64,000 bases of DNA. Origin: Streptomyces tanashiensis (GTDB taxonomy: Bacteria > Actinomycetota > Actinomycetes > Streptomycetales > Streptomycetaceae). Each line of letters opens with the position of its first letter. The first letter of the stretch is position 1. The position numbers and the translations under genes were made by a program. The DNA is taken from NCBI RefSeq assembly GCF_014648895.1, contig NZ_BMRZ01000001.1, positions 930,001 to 994,000 on the forward strand. Reading direction: 5' to 3'. Below are positions 47,311 through 58,703 of this stretch, piece by piece. The notes beneath the pieces are model-generated. The model was given only the letters and a program-made list of their open reading frames with translations. It was not told the DNA's origin and made no database searches.

Positions 47311-47897
47311 TGCTGGTCCTCCTGGGCCTCGCCCTGGGCCTGAGCCTGGGCGGCGGCCTGGGCCTCGGCGGCGGCCTGGGCGGCGGCCTTCTCCACCGCC
47401 TTGCGGGCCGCGGCGATCTCCTTCGGCTCCTCCGCGTGCGGGTCGAGCGCGGGCGGCTCGGGGACCGTCCACATCCACTCGCGGAGCTTGTCGCGCTCGT
47501 GGGTGAGCTCGTGGATGTCGGTCTCCGCGTACTCGAACTCGGGCGACCAGAACAGCGCGTCGAAGGGGCAGACCTCGATGCAGATCCCGCAGTACATGCA
47601 GAGCGAGAAGTCGATGGCGAAGCGGTCGAGGACGTTCCGGCTGCGCTCGCGGCCGCCGGGGGCGGCGGGCGGCACCGTCTCCTTGTGGGAGTCGATGTAG
47701 ATGCACCAGTCGGGGCACTCACGGGCGCAGAGCATGCAGACCGTGCAGTTCTCCTCGAACAGGCCGATGACCCCGCGGGTGCGGGGCGGGAGCTCGGGCT
47801 GCACGTCCGGGTACTGCGCGGTGACCGTCTTGCGGGTCATCGTGCGGAGGGTGACGGCGAGGCCCTTGGCGAGGCCGGAACCGGGGATGGGAGGCAT
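47307..47897 (-). CDS. nuoI: NADH-quinone oxidoreductase subunit I (two 4Fe-4S clusters)
   Basis: Carries clusters N6a and N6b, passing electrons to N2 in NuoB. It has 196 residues. The first cluster has C51, C54, C57 and C61 ([11 protein letters not shown]) and the second C100, C103, C106 and C110 ([11 protein letters not shown]). The C-terminal 40 residues are a low-complexity Ala/Gln/Glu tail ([18 protein letters not shown]) absent from most homologues; together with the NuoC tail it suggests a lineage-specific addition of disordered arms to this complex. The ATG at 47897 is two bases after the nuoH stop. Confidence 0.94.
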   Translation of the reverse strand: MPPIPGSGLAKGLAVTLRTMTRKTVTAQYPDVQPELPPRTRGVIGLFEENCTVCMLCARECPDWCIYIDSHKETVPPAAPGGRERSRNVLDRFAIDFSLCMYCGICIEVCPFDALFWSPEFEYAETDIHELTHERDKLREWMWTVPEPPALDPHAEEPKEIAAARKAVEKAAAQAAAEAQAAAQAQAQGEAQEDQQ

Positions 47898-47899
47898 GG

Positions 47900-48868
47900 T
47901 TACTGGATCGCCACCTTCACGATGCCGGTGAGCGCGATCTGCGCCAGGGCGAGCGGGACGAGCGTCGTCCAGGCCAGCTTCTGCAGCTGGTCCTCGCGGA
48001 GCCGGGGGTACGAGACCCGCAGCCAGATCACGACGAAGGCGAGGACGGCCGTCTTGAGGAGGGTCCAGACCCAGCCGAGGCCGTCGGCGCCGAAGGGGCC
48101 GTGCCAGCCGCCGAGGAAGAGGACGGTGGTGAGACCACAGAGGACGACGATGCCCGCGTACTCGGCGAGCAGGAAGAGCGCGAAGCGGAGACCGGTGTAC
48201 TCGGTGTACGCGCCGAAGATGATCTCCGAGTCGGCGACGGGCATGTCGAACGGGGGCCGCTGGAGCTCGGCGAGACCGGCGACGAAGAACACGAGCGCGC
48301 CGATGATCTGCCAGGGCAGCCACCACCACTCGAAGGCGTTCAGGATGCCGGGCAGGGAGACGGTGCCGGCGGCCATCGCGACGGAGGCGGCGGCCAGGAG
48401 CATGGGCAGCTCGTACGCGAGGAGCTGAGCCGCGGTACGGAGGCCGCCGAGCAGCGAGAACTTGTTCGCGGAGGCCCAGCCGGCCATGAGCGAGCCGAGG
48501 ACGCCGACCCCCATCACGGCGAGCACGAAGAAGATGCCGGCGTCGACGACCTGCCCGACGGCTCCCTCGCTGGGCCCGATCGGAATGGCGACGAGGACGA
48601 GCAGGTACGGGAGGAGGGCGACGGCCGGTGCGAGCTGGAAGATCCGCCGGTCCGCGTCCTTCGGGACCACGTCCTCCTTCTGCGCGAACTTCACGCCGTC
48701 GGCGACGAGCTGGGCCCAGCCGTGGAAGCCGCCCGCGTACATGGGGCCGAGACGGCCCTGCATGTGCGCCATGACCTTGTGCTCGGTCTGCCCGACGACG
48801 AGCGGCAGCACGAGGAAGACGCCGAAGACGATGAGCAGCCGGACGGCGACGTCGAGTGCGTCGTTCAC
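47900..48868 (-). CDS. nuoH: NADH-quinone oxidoreductase subunit H
   Basis: Membrane subunit that builds the quinone channel with NuoB and NuoD. It has 322 residues and eight membrane segments. [24 protein letters not shown] (part) is the conserved loop near the quinone cavity; [28 protein letters not shown] (part) is the acidic loop lining it. The GTG start at 48868 overlaps the nuoC stop (GTGA). A quinone-channel subunit is present although its soluble partner NuoD is not encoded here. Confidence 0.94.
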   Translation of the reverse strand: MNDALDVAVRLLIVFGVFLVLPLVVGQTEHKVMAHMQGRLGPMYAGGFHGWAQLVADGVKFAQKEDVVPKDADRRIFQLAPAVALLPYLLVLVAIPIGPSEGAVGQVVDAGIFFVLAVMGVGVLGSLMAGWASANKFSLLGGLRTAAQLLAYELPMLLAAASVAMAAGTVSLPGILNAFEWWWLPWQIIGALVFFVAGLAELQRPPFDMPVADSEIIFGAYTEYTGLRFALFLLAEYAGIVVLCGLTTVLFLGGWHGPFGADGLGWVWTLLKTAVLAFVVIWLRVSYPRLREDQLQKLAWTTLVPLALAQIALTGIVKVAIQ

Positions 48869-50483
48869 GCGGGATCGCCTCCGGCGGGGTCGGTGGGGTT
48901 GTCGATGCCGCCCCGCCCTGCGGGCGGCTCGGCGGAGGCACCGGCATCGGTTGGACCTTCATGAGCGGACGCACTGCCCGAGCCGGGGGCGTCGGGGTCG
49001 GGGGTCGGGGTGTCCGGCGCGGGGGCGGGGGCGTCCGGGCCGGGGGCCGGGACGTCCGGCTCGGAGGCCGGGACGTCCGGGCCGGGGGCCGGAGTGTCCG
49101 CAGGGGCGGCGGCTTCCGGTGCCGGCGCCTCGGTGCCGCCGGGCTTCTGGGGCTCCGGGCTGGAGGCCTGGACGTCCGGGCTAGGGGCCGCGGCATCCGG
49201 CCCGGAGGCCGGAGTGCCCGCAGGGGCAGCGGCTTCCGGTGCCGGTGCCTCGGTGTCCGCAGGAGCCGCGGCCTCCGCAGCCGGCGCCTCGGTGCCGCCG
49301 GGTTCGGCGGCGGGCGGCGCTTCGGCGCCGCCGGGCTTCTGGGGCTCCGGGCCGTCGGTCTTCGCCGGGGGCGTTGCCTCCGGCTTCGCGGGCTCGGTGG
49401 TGGGCGGTGTCGGTGGCTTGTCGTCGAAGGCCGGGCGGGCGTGGTGCCACGGGGCGTCCGAGCTACGGGTACGCGGGGTGGCGGCCGCGCCCGGGGCCGC
49501 CGGGCTCTCGGGCTCGGGGGCCGTCTGGCTCGCCGAGCCGTCGGCAGCCGAGCGGCTGCGGCGCGGCGGGCGGGCCGCTGCGGCCGGGGCTTCCGTGGAC
49601 GCGCCGGGCTCCGGGGCCGACTGGCTCGCCGAGCCCTCGGAGGCCGAGCGGGAGCGGCGTACCGGGGCGCCCGGCTCCGGGGTCGCCGGGTTCTCGGGCT
49701 CCGTGGCCTTGGGCTCCGGGGCCGCCTGGCTCGCCGAGCCCTCGGAGACCGAGCGGGAACGGCGTACCGGCGCGCCCGGCTCCGGGGTCGTCTGGCTCGC
49801 CGAGCCCTCCGTGACCGAGCGGGCGCGCCGGACCGGGCGGTCGCCCGCCGCGGCGCGGGCCGGGCGGTCGCCTGCCGTCGCGCGGGCGGGGCGGGTGGGG
49901 GCCGGGGGGAGCTGGCCCTTGAGGGGGCCCCACTCGTTGGGGTCCGGGACGCCCGGCGGGAGCATCTGGCGGCGCTTCGGACCGCCGCCGTCATGGGACT
50001 CGCCCGGCTCCTTCGCGCCCGGCCACGCCTTGGCGACGCGGGCCGCGAGGACGAAGTCCTTGCGCAGCGGGTGGCCCTCGAAGTTCTCGGGGAGCAGGAG
50101 GGGGACGAGGTGCGGGTGGCCCTCGAAGGCCACGCCGAACATCTCGTGGGTCTCGCGCTCGTGCCAGCCCGCGCCCGCGTAGATCCCGATCGCCGTCGGG
50201 AGGACGGGGGCGTCGTGCGGAACGGTCGTGCGCAGCAGGAGGCGGCGCGGCCGGCCGTCGCCGAGCGCCACGACGTGCGCGCAGACGCGGAAGCCGGTGC
50301 CCGGCTCGTCCACCGCGCTCAGCCAGTCGAAGTACGTGCAGCCGAGGCTGTCCCGGGCGGTCTCCAGCGCCGCGAGCCACGTCGACGGCGGGACGTCGAC
50401 GGTCAGCAGGTCGTACGCCTGCTCCGCCGTCGCCTCCTCGCCGAAGATCTCGGTGACGGCGTCGGGGAGGGAGTCGTACCGGT

Positions 50484-50487
<4 letters not shown>
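48865..50487 (-). CDS. nuoC: NADH-quinone oxidoreductase subunit C with a giant disordered tail
   Basis: Soluble connecting-arm subunit. Residues 1-150 are a normal NuoC (30 kDa-subunit) domain with [20 protein letters not shown] (about 108-127) and HPLRKDF (139-145). A short conserved stretch [19 protein letters not shown] follows to about 190. The remaining 345 or so residues are low complexity: first four or five copies of an R(R/S)SRSxSEGSASQxAPEP(G)-type unit (about 212-330), then Pro/Ala/Glu/Gly repeats of the [21 protein letters not shown] kind. In E. coli NuoC is fused to NuoD, but no NuoD sequence is present here. The GTG start at 50487 overlaps the nuoB stop. Frame and composition stay coding throughout, so it is not a frameshift. 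Confidence 0.88.
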
Positions 50488-51037
<550 letters not shown>

Positions 51038-51047
<10 letters not shown>

Positions 51048-51439
51048 GACAGGACGCCCTTCTTGTACGCGTAGAGCAGCCCCACGGCCAGGAAGCCGAG
51101 GAAGACGAACATCTCGACCAGGGTCGTGGCGCCGTAGCCGGGCGCCGCGAAGACCGTCGCCCAGGGGAAGAGGAAGATCGAGTCGACGGCGAAGATGACG
51201 TAGAGGAAGGCGTACACGTAGTAGCGGACCTGGGTGTGGGCCCAGCCCTCCCCCACGGGGTCGACACCGCACTCGTAGGTGAGGAGCTTCTCCGGCGTCG
51301 GCACGACGGGCCGCAGCAGCCGGCCCGCGCCGAACGCCACGGCGACGAAGAGCACGCCGACGACGGCCAGCAGGCCGACGACGGAGTACGTCTGGAAGTA
51401 GTCCGCCGCGTCGGCCGCGACAACGGTCGGTTCCCGCAC
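51038..51439 (-). CDS. nuoA: NADH-quinone oxidoreductase subunit A
   Basis: Small membrane subunit with three helices, next to NuoH and NuoJ. Conserved: [42 protein letters not shown] (parts), with the loop Cys that shields the quinone cavity. I prefer GTG 51439, six bases after GAGGGG (133 residues); an ATG at 51466 would add nine residues but has a weak ribosome site. It is the first gene of the partial nuo operon; a promoter candidate ends about 16 bases before the ATG option. Confidence 0.9.
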
Positions 51440-51488
51440 GTCCGCCCCTCGGTCTCGGTGTCTCATGAGTCACTTCTGTACGCACGCG

Positions 51489-51517
51489 AGTCTAGGCCCT
51501 GCTAAAGGGACCGTAAG
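51489..51517 (-). promoter_or_regulatory. Candidate promoter of the partial nuo operon
   Basis: Minus strand CTTACG (51517-51512), 17-base spacer, TAGACT (51494-51489). Predicted start near 51482. The -10 box is good and the -35 box is only fair. Confidence 0.45.
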
Positions 51518-51647
51518 CAGTCGCGGGTGCCTTCTCGCATACCCACCGGTACGCGCGCGTGGGCCCGCGCCGGTGGGGATATCCCCCCTCGCCCTGACCC
51601 ACCTCCCCCATGGCGTCGCGCCCTGCCCGACCGGCAGTCTGGGGACC

Positions 51648-52847
51648 ATGAGCGCCGATCTTGATCCCGTCGAGTCCCCAGAGCCGTCCGACCTCTCCGG
51701 CTCGGCCGAGAACCCCCGTCCGCCGCTGCGGTTCGCCTACGGGAAGGAGACCTGGAAGGAGATCGCCTTCCTCCTCTCCAATCTCTTCACGGCCGTGGCC
51801 GGTTTCGTCTACGCGGTCGTCAGCATCGCGCTCGGCGTGGGCCTCGCCGTGACCGTGATCGGCCTGCCGCTGCTCGCCCTCGGCCTCGGCGGTGCCCGCC
51901 TGCTCGGCCGGTCGGAACGGGCACGGGCGCGGGCCCTGCTCGGGATGCGGATCGCCGAGCCCTCCCCGCACCCGCGGCACACCGGCTTCTTCGGCTGGCT
52001 GTGGGCCTCGCTGAAGGACCCGGTGGCCTGGCGGACCCAGCTGTACGGGCTGATCCGGCTGCCCTGGGGGATCGTGACGTTCACCGTCGGGCTGGTCTCG
52101 CTCGTCGTCCTCTGGCCCGTGCTGCCCTTCCTGGCCCGCGGCCTCGCCAACGGCGACCGGGGCATGGTCCGGGGGCTGCTCTCGCCCTCCGACGAGCTGG
52201 AGCGGCGGATCGCCGAGCTGGAGTCGGACCGGGGCGTGGTCGTCGACACCGCCGCGGCCGACCTGCGGCGCATCGAGCGCGACCTGCACGACGGCGCCCA
52301 GGCCCGGCTCGTGGCCCTGGCGATGGGTCTCGGCCTCGCGAAGGAGAAGCTGCTGGAGGACCCGGAGGCCGCCGCGGCGATGGTCGACGAGGCGCACGGC
52401 GAGGTGAAGCTGGCCCTCCAGGAGCTGCGGGACCTCGCCCGGGGCATCCACCCGGCGGTCCTCACCGACCGGGGGCTCAACGCCGCCCTCTCCTCGGTCT
52501 CCGCGCGCTGCACGGTGCCGGTGAAGGTGCACGTGGACCTGGCGGAACGGCCGGCGGAGGCGATCGAGGGCATCGCGTACTTCACGGTGTCGGAGCTCCT
52601 CCAGAACGTGTCCAAGCACTCCCGTGCCCGGTCCGCCGCCGTGGAGGTCTGGCGGGCGGGCGACCGGCTGATGCTCCAGGTGCGGGACGACGGGGCCGGC
52701 GGGGCGCGCTTCGACGGCGGTACGGGGCTCGCGGGGCTCGCGGAGCGGCTGGGCGCGGTCGACGGGCTGCTCGTCCTCGACTCCCCCGAGGGCGGTCCGA
52801 CGACGGTCACGGCGGAGCTGCCGTGGCGCTCCCGGCCGACGGCCTGA
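51648..52847 (+). CDS. Sensor histidine kinase (NarL-type partner) 1
   Basis: A 399-residue kinase with an N-terminal membrane sensor domain of the actinobacterial PF13796 'sensor' type: four hydrophobic segments (about 45-75 and 125-160) around LLGRSERARARALLGM. The dimerisation/phosphoacceptor helix RRIERDLHDGAQARL holds the His to be phosphorylated. The HATPase_c part follows (SELLQNVSKHSRA N-box; VRDDGAGGA G1; GTGLAGLAERL G2). The ATG at 51648 is only two bases after GGGGA, so initiation may be weak or leaderless. Its catalytic core is almost identical at DNA level to that of the next kinase. The likely target is the LuxR-type regulator at 54650. Confidence 0.88.
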   Translation: MSADLDPVESPEPSDLSGSAENPRPPLRFAYGKETWKEIAFLLSNLFTAVAGFVYAVVSIALGVGLAVTVIGLPLLALGLGGARLLGRSERARARALLGMRIAEPSPHPRHTGFFGWLWASLKDPVAWRTQLYGLIRLPWGIVTFTVGLVSLVVLWPVLPFLARGLANGDRGMVRGLLSPSDELERRIAELESDRGVVVDTAAADLRRIERDLHDGAQARLVALAMGLGLAKEKLLEDPEAAAAMVDEAHGEVKLALQELRDLARGIHPAVLTDRGLNAALSSVSARCTVPVKVHVDLAERPAEAIEGIAYFTVSELLQNVSKHSRARSAAVEVWRAGDRLMLQVRDDGAGGARFDGGTGLAGLAERLGAVDGLLVLDSPEGGPTTVTAELPWRSRPTA

Positions 52848-52859
52848 TCCGTTCCGCGG

Positions 52860-52973
52860 CTCGCGGGTCTTGCGGGTCTGGCCGGTATGGCCGGTCTGGC
52901 CGGTCCCGCGCGTCTCCCGGCTCTCGCGGGCCTCGCCGGTCTGGCCGGGGTCTCGCCGGTCTCGCCGGTAGGG
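52860..52973 (+). repeat. Degenerate short tandem repeats between the two kinases
   Basis: A run of related 9-mers, TCTGGCCGG, TATGGCCGG and TCTCGCCGG, covers most of this stretch and is split by TCCCGCGCG and CTCTCGCGG. It lies in the 244-base gap between two paralogous kinase genes. No gene or promoter was recognised within it. Confidence 0.7.
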
Positions 52974-53091
52974 AAAACCCCCGCCCCGAGACGCCCACCC
53001 GCCTCATGGTCCGGCGGGCCGCGGGACGGAACCCTGGATCACGTACCGCCCGCACCCCCCGAGCCGCTCCGAGCAGAGAAGGAACACCGCG

Positions 53092-54384
53092 ATGGCCGCC
53101 TCCCACCGACTCCCCGCCGCGATCCGCGCGCCGTTCGAGGCCCGCACCTGGCGCGCCTTCGGGTACGTGCTGATCGGGCTGCCGCTGAGCATCCTCTGGT
53201 TCGCGCTCTCCGTCTCCTTCGTCTCGGCCGGCGCCGGGCTGCTCATCACCTTCCTCGGTGTGCCGATCCTGGCCGGGGCGCTCGCCATGTGCCGGGGCTT
53301 CGGCGCGGTGGAGCGGGCCCGGGCGCGCGGGCTGCTCGGCCTCGACGTGGCCGCGCCGGAGCCGGTGCGCGGGCGGACCGGCGGGGCGTTCTCATGGATG
53401 GGGGCCATGCTGAAGAGCGGCGCGTCCTGGCGGCACCTGCTGTACGCGTTCCTGCACATGCCGTGGGCGGTGTTCTCGTTCTCGGTGACCGTGGCGCTGT
53501 ACGCCTGGGGCTGGAGCCTCTTCACGTACCCGCTGTGGCAGTGGGTCTTCCCCACCTGGGTCGGGCAGGACGGGATCCAGCTGTACGGGGACGCGACCCA
53601 CTCCTTCTACCTCGACGCGCCCTTCGAGATCGCCGTGACCAGTCTGATCGGGCTCGTGTTCGTCCTCATCGGACCGTGGGTGCTGCGCGGGCTCGTCTCC
53701 GTCGACCGGCTCCTCGTCTCCGGGCTCCTCGGCCCGTCCCGGCTGGCCTCGCGCGTCACGGAGCTGGAGTCCGACCGGGGCGTGGTCGTCGACACCGCCG
53801 CGGCCGACCTGCGGCGCATCGAGCGCGACCTGCACGACGGCGCCCAGGCCCGGCTCGCGGCGCTCGCCATGGACCTGGGGCTCGCGAAGGAGAAGCTGGC
53901 GCGGGACCCGCAGGCGGCGGCGGTACTCGTCGACGAGGCGCACGGCGAGGTGAAGCTGGCCCTCCAGGAGCTGCGGGACCTCGCCCGGGGCATCCACCCG
54001 GCGGTCCTCACCGACCGGGGGCTCGACGCGGCGCTGTCGGCGGTGGCCTCCCGGTGCGCGGTCCCGGTGTCCGTGGACGTGGACCTGCCGGCCCGGCCGG
54101 TTCCGGCGATCGAGGGCATCGCGTACTTCACGGTCTCGGAACTCCTCCAGAACGTCACCCGGCACTCGCGCGCCCGGCGCGCCTGGGTGGACGTGTGGCG
54201 GACGGAGAACCGGCTGATGCTCCAGGTCCGGGACGACGGCGTGGGCGGCGCGAGCGTGGAGGGCGGCGGGTCCGGTCTCGCGGGGCTCTCCGAGCGGGTC
54301 GGCGCGGTGGACGGGGTGCTCGCGGTGGACTCGCCGGCGGGGGGTCCGACGACGGTGACGGTGGAACTGCCCTGGCGCGCGTAA
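53092..54384 (+). CDS. Sensor histidine kinase (NarL-type partner) 2
   Basis: A 430-residue paralogue of the kinase before it. The membrane sensor domain is different and longer: hydrophobic segments at about 20-65 and 125-150 are separated by an outward-facing insert of about 35 residues (WQWVFPTWVGQDGIQLYGDATHS) before the last pair (about 178-200). The phosphoacceptor helix RRIERDLHDGAQARL and HATPase boxes SELLQNVTRHSRA, VRDDGVGGA and GSGLAGLSERV are intact. The ATG follows AAGGA by eight bases. Two kinases with one regulator suggests two inputs onto one output. Confidence 0.88.
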   Translation: MAASHRLPAAIRAPFEARTWRAFGYVLIGLPLSILWFALSVSFVSAGAGLLITFLGVPILAGALAMCRGFGAVERARARGLLGLDVAAPEPVRGRTGGAFSWMGAMLKSGASWRHLLYAFLHMPWAVFSFSVTVALYAWGWSLFTYPLWQWVFPTWVGQDGIQLYGDATHSFYLDAPFEIAVTSLIGLVFVLIGPWVLRGLVSVDRLLVSGLLGPSRLASRVTELESDRGVVVDTAAADLRRIERDLHDGAQARLAALAMDLGLAKEKLARDPQAAAVLVDEAHGEVKLALQELRDLARGIHPAVLTDRGLDAALSAVASRCAVPVSVDVDLPARPVPAIEGIAYFTVSELLQNVTRHSRARRAWVDVWRTENRLMLQVRDDGVGGASVEGGGSGLAGLSERVGAVDGVLAVDSPAGGPTTVTVELPWRA

Positions 54385-54442
54385 GCCCTGGCCGGGCCGT
54401 TCACGGGCCCGCGCCCCGCGCCCGTTGTGGGCCCGCGCCGCG

Positions 54443-54595
54443 CCGTTGTGGGCAATCGTTCCGCTGGGGCGGAACGGGTGGGCACAACGGAACGGCGCCC
54501 TTGCCGGCGCCCGAGGCTCCCGCGCCTTTGACCCGCACCCCAGTGCACCGTCACTGGGACCCCCATCGCCCCAGCGGGACGACTGCCCACACGGC
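54443..54595 (+). repeat. Pair of inverted palindromic intergenic elements
   Basis: Element A (54443-54490) is a nested palindrome: CCGTTGTG ... CACAACGG outside and CGTTCCGC ... GCGGAACG inside. Element B (about 54557-54595) is a degenerate copy in the opposite orientation: its complement reads CCGTGTGGGCAGTCGTCCCG and then CTGGGGCGATGGGGG, against CCGTTGTGGGCAATCGTTCC, then GCTGGGGCGGAACGG in A. They fill the 265-base gap between the second kinase and the response regulator. I believe similar palindromes are scattered through Streptomyces genomes, but could not check. No gene seen here. Confidence 0.75.
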
Positions 54596-54649
54596 CGGGG
54601 CCAGGCCCCCGTGGGCCTGGGTGAAGTGCCATGCTGAAGGGGTCATCGG

Positions 54650-55363
54650 ATGACCGGAGCATGGGGGCGGCAGGGCGTGAGTGTGCAAGACGTGGCAGCG
54701 CGGGTACGGGTGGTCATCGCCGAGGATTCCGTCCTGCTCAGGGAGGGTCTGACCCGGCTCCTGACCGATCTGGGGCACGAGGTCGTCGCCGGGGTCGGGG
54801 ACGGCGAGGCGCTGGTGAAGACGGTGGCGGGGCTCGCGGGTGAGGGCGCGCTGCCGGACGTGGTGGTGGCGGACGTGCGGATGCCGCCGACGCACACCGA
54901 CGAGGGCGTGCGGGCGGCCGTGCGGCTGCGCAAGGAGTACCCGGGGCTGGGTGTCCTGGTGCTGTCGCAGTACGTGGAGGAGCAGTACGCCACCGAACTT
55001 CTGGCCGGTTCCAGCCGGGGCGTGGGCTATCTCCTGAAGGACCGGGTCGCGGAGGTCCGCGAGTTCGTGGACGCGGTCGTGCGGGTCGCCGGGGGCGGTA
55101 CGGCCCTGGATCCGGAGGTCGTGCAGCAGCTGCTCGGCCGGAGCCGTCAGCAGGACGTGCTCGCGAACCTGACCCCGCGCGAGCGGGAGGTCCTCGGTCT
55201 GATGGCGGAGGGCCGGACGAACTCGGCGATCGCGAAAGCGCTGGTCGTGAGCGACGGAGCGGTGGAGAAGCACATCAGCAACATCTTCCTGAAGCTGGGG
55301 CTCTCCCCGAGTGACGGCGATCATCGCCGGGTACTCGCGGTGTTGACGTACCTGAAGTCCTGA
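54650..55363 (+). CDS. LuxR/NarL-family response regulator
   Basis: A 237-residue two-domain regulator. Receiver domain: acidic pocket in VVIAEDS (E25, D26), phosphoacceptor D75 in VVADVRMPP, conserved Lys 130 in YLLKDRV. Output domain from about 170: LTPREREVLGLMAEGRTNSAIAKALVVSDGAVEKHISNIF (part) is a canonical LuxR DNA-binding helix-turn-helix. The ATG at 54650 has AGGGG eight bases upstream; a GTG at 54677 is a possible shorter start. It sits after two histidine kinases, its presumed partners, but is separated from them by a palindromic repeat region, so it may have its own transcript. Target genes unknown; the neighbouring korAB is a candidate. Confidence 0.9.
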   Translation: MTGAWGRQGVSVQDVAARVRVVIAEDSVLLREGLTRLLTDLGHEVVAGVGDGEALVKTVAGLAGEGALPDVVVADVRMPPTHTDEGVRAAVRLRKEYPGLGVLVLSQYVEEQYATELLAGSSRGVGYLLKDRVAEVREFVDAVVRVAGGGTALDPEVVQQLLGRSRQQDVLANLTPREREVLGLMAEGRTNSAIAKALVVSDGAVEKHISNIFLKLGLSPSDGDHRRVLAVLTYLKS

Positions 55364-55658
55364 TCATCTGACACCCTGTCAGATAACCTGGTCCTAGTTC
55401 CAAGGGATGAGGCGGAACCAGACTTTCCGGAACACTCCGGGTGGCGACAGAACGTGACGATTCAGGGCAAGAGGGCGTCTCAAAAAGAGGTCCATGATGT
55501 GAGAAGTCCCGGGAGGGCCCCCCTCACCGTCGTAGGGTGGGCCACGGGACGGAAGGTGATCTCCACCGGTGATCTCCACCGGCGATCGCCTCCCGCGCCC
55601 CGAGCCTTCTCCCCGCCTCCGGCGGAGAGTCCCCTTGCCGCGAGGGAGGTCCAGTTCA
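55364..55658 (+). other. Upstream region of korA (295 bases)
   Basis: No gene I can support. It contains a small palindrome TGACACCCTGTCA (about 55369-55382), and an exact 13-bp tandem duplication TGATCTCCACCGG at 55558-55570 and 55571-55583, followed by a further CGATC. The duplication lies about 75-100 bases before the korA start and could be a regulator-binding site. No convincing -35/-10 pair was found. Confidence 0.5.
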
Positions 55659-57588
55659 GTGACCAGCCAGGTCAGTAGCGAGGCCGGTGAGGCCCTGGTC
55701 GGGGAGCAGCGCAGCGCCCCGGCGACGCCCCACCACGGCACCGAGAAGGAAGTGCGCCGGCTCGACCGGGTGATCATCCGCTTCGCGGGTGACTCCGGAG
55801 ACGGCATGCAGCTGACGGGTGACCGCTTCACCTCGGAGACGGCGTCCTTCGGGAACGACCTCTCCACGCTGCCGAACTTCCCGGCCGAGATCCGGGCACC
55901 CGCCGGAACCCTGCCGGGCGTGTCGTCCTTCCAGCTCCACTTCGCCGACCACGACATCCTGACCCCGGGCGACGCCCCGAACGTGCTGGTCGCGATGAAC
56001 CCCGCCGCCCTCAAGGCGAACATCGGGGACGTGCCGCGCGGCGGCGAGATCATCGTCAACACCGACGAGTTCGCCAAGCGCGCCATGGCCAAGGTCGGGT
56101 ACGCGACCTCGCCCCTGGAGGACGGCTCGCTCGACGGCTACCGGGTCCACCCGGTGCCGCTGACGACGCTGACCCTGGAGGCGCTCAAGGAGTTCGGCCT
56201 GTCCCGGAAGGAGGCCGAGCGGAGCAAGAACATGTTCGCGCTCGGGCTGCTCTCCTGGATGTACCACCGGCCGACCGAGGGCACCGAGACCTTCCTGCGC
56301 CAGAAGTTCGCGAAGAAGCCGGAGATCGCCGAGGCCAACGTGGCCGCCTTCCGGGCCGGCTGGAACTTCGGCGAGACCACCGAGGACTTCGCCGTCTCCT
56401 ACGAGGTCGCCCCCGCGACCCGGGCGTTCCCCACGGGCACGTACCGGAACATCTCCGGGAACCTGGCCCTCTCGTACGGTCTGGTCGCCGCCGCCCGCCA
56501 GGCGGACCTGCCGCTCTACCTCGGCTCGTACCCGATCACCCCGGCCTCGGACATCCTGCACGAGCTGTCCAAGCACAAGAACTTCGGCGTGCGGACCTTC
56601 CAGGCCGAGGACGAGATCGCCGGCATCGGCGCCGCGCTCGGCGCGGCCTTCGGCGGCTCGCTCGCCGTCACGACGACCTCCGGCCCGGGTGTGGCGCTCA
56701 AGTCCGAGACCATCGGACTCGCCGTCTCGCTCGAACTGCCGCTGCTGATCGTCGACATCCAGCGCGGCGGCCCGTCCACCGGTCTGCCGACGAAGACCGA
56801 GCAGGCCGACCTCCTCCAGGCCATGTACGGCCGCAACGGCGAGGCGCCGGTGCCGGTCGTGGCCCCGAGGACGCCCGCCGACTGCTTCGACGCGGCCCTC
56901 GACGCGGCCCGGATCGCGCTCACGTACCGCACGCCGGTCTTCCTGCTCTCCGACGGCTACCTCGCCAACGGCTCCGAGCCCTGGCGCGTCCCGGACGTCG
57001 AGGAACTCCCCGATCTGCGGACCCTGTTCGCGACCGGGCCGAACCACACCCTCGCCGACGGCACCGAGGTCTTCTGGCCGTACAAGCGCGACCCGGAGAC
57101 CCTCGCCCGCCCGTGGGCCGTGCCCGGCACCCCCGGCCTCGAACACCGCATCGGCGGCATCGAGAAGCAGGACGGCACCGGCAACATCTCGTACGACCCC
57201 GCCAACCACGAGTTCATGGTCCGCACCCGTCAGGCCAAGATCGACGGCATCGAGGTCCCGGACATCGAGGTCGACGACCCGGACGGCGCGGGCACCCTGG
57301 TCCTCGGCTGGGGCTCCACCTACGGGCCGATCACGGCCGCCGTCCGCCGCATCCGGCGGGAGGGCGGTCCCATCGCCCAGGCCCACCTGCGCCACCTCAA
57401 CCCCTTCCCGAAGAACCTCGGCGAGGTCCTGAAGCGGTACGAGAAGGTCGTGATCCCCGAGATGAACCTCGGCCAGCTCGCCACCCTCGTCCGGGCGAAG
57501 TACCTCGTCGACGCCCGCAGCCACACCCAGGTCAACGGCATGCCGTTCAAGGCCGAGCAGCTCGCCGCCGCCCTCAAGGAGGTCATCG

Positions 57589-57596
<8 letters not shown>
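55659..57596 (+). CDS. korA: 2-oxoacid:acceptor oxidoreductase alpha subunit (KorA-type)
   Basis: Large subunit of a TPP- and CoA-dependent 2-oxoglutarate:ferredoxin oxidoreductase that makes succinyl-CoA and reduced ferredoxin. The 645 residues are a gamma-alpha fusion: the gamma domain opens with VIIRFAGDSGDGMQLTGDRF (about 35-54) and the alpha domain with YLGSYPITPASDILHELSKHK. FQAEDEIAGIGAALGAAFGG contains the TPP-activating Glu region, and TTTSGPGVALKSETIGLAV and DIQRGGPSTGLPTKTEQ are family hallmarks. The start is GTG 55659, nine bases after GGGAGG. It overlaps korB by eight bases. The oxygen-tolerant actinobacterial form supports an alternative TCA-cycle step. Confidence 0.93.
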
Positions 57597-58653
<1,057 letters not shown>

Positions 58654-58664
58654 ATCGCGCGTCA

Positions 58665-58695
58665 AGGGCCCGGTCCGCGGTGCGGGCCGGGCCCT
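58665..58695. terminator. Bidirectional terminator after korB
   Basis: A 14-bp stem with one G-T pair (58665-58678 with 58682-58695; arms AGGGCCCGG.../...CCGGGCCCT), loop GGT. It lies between convergent korB and the receptor-kinase gene. Confidence 0.8.
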
Positions 58696-58703
58696 GTACG
58701 CCG

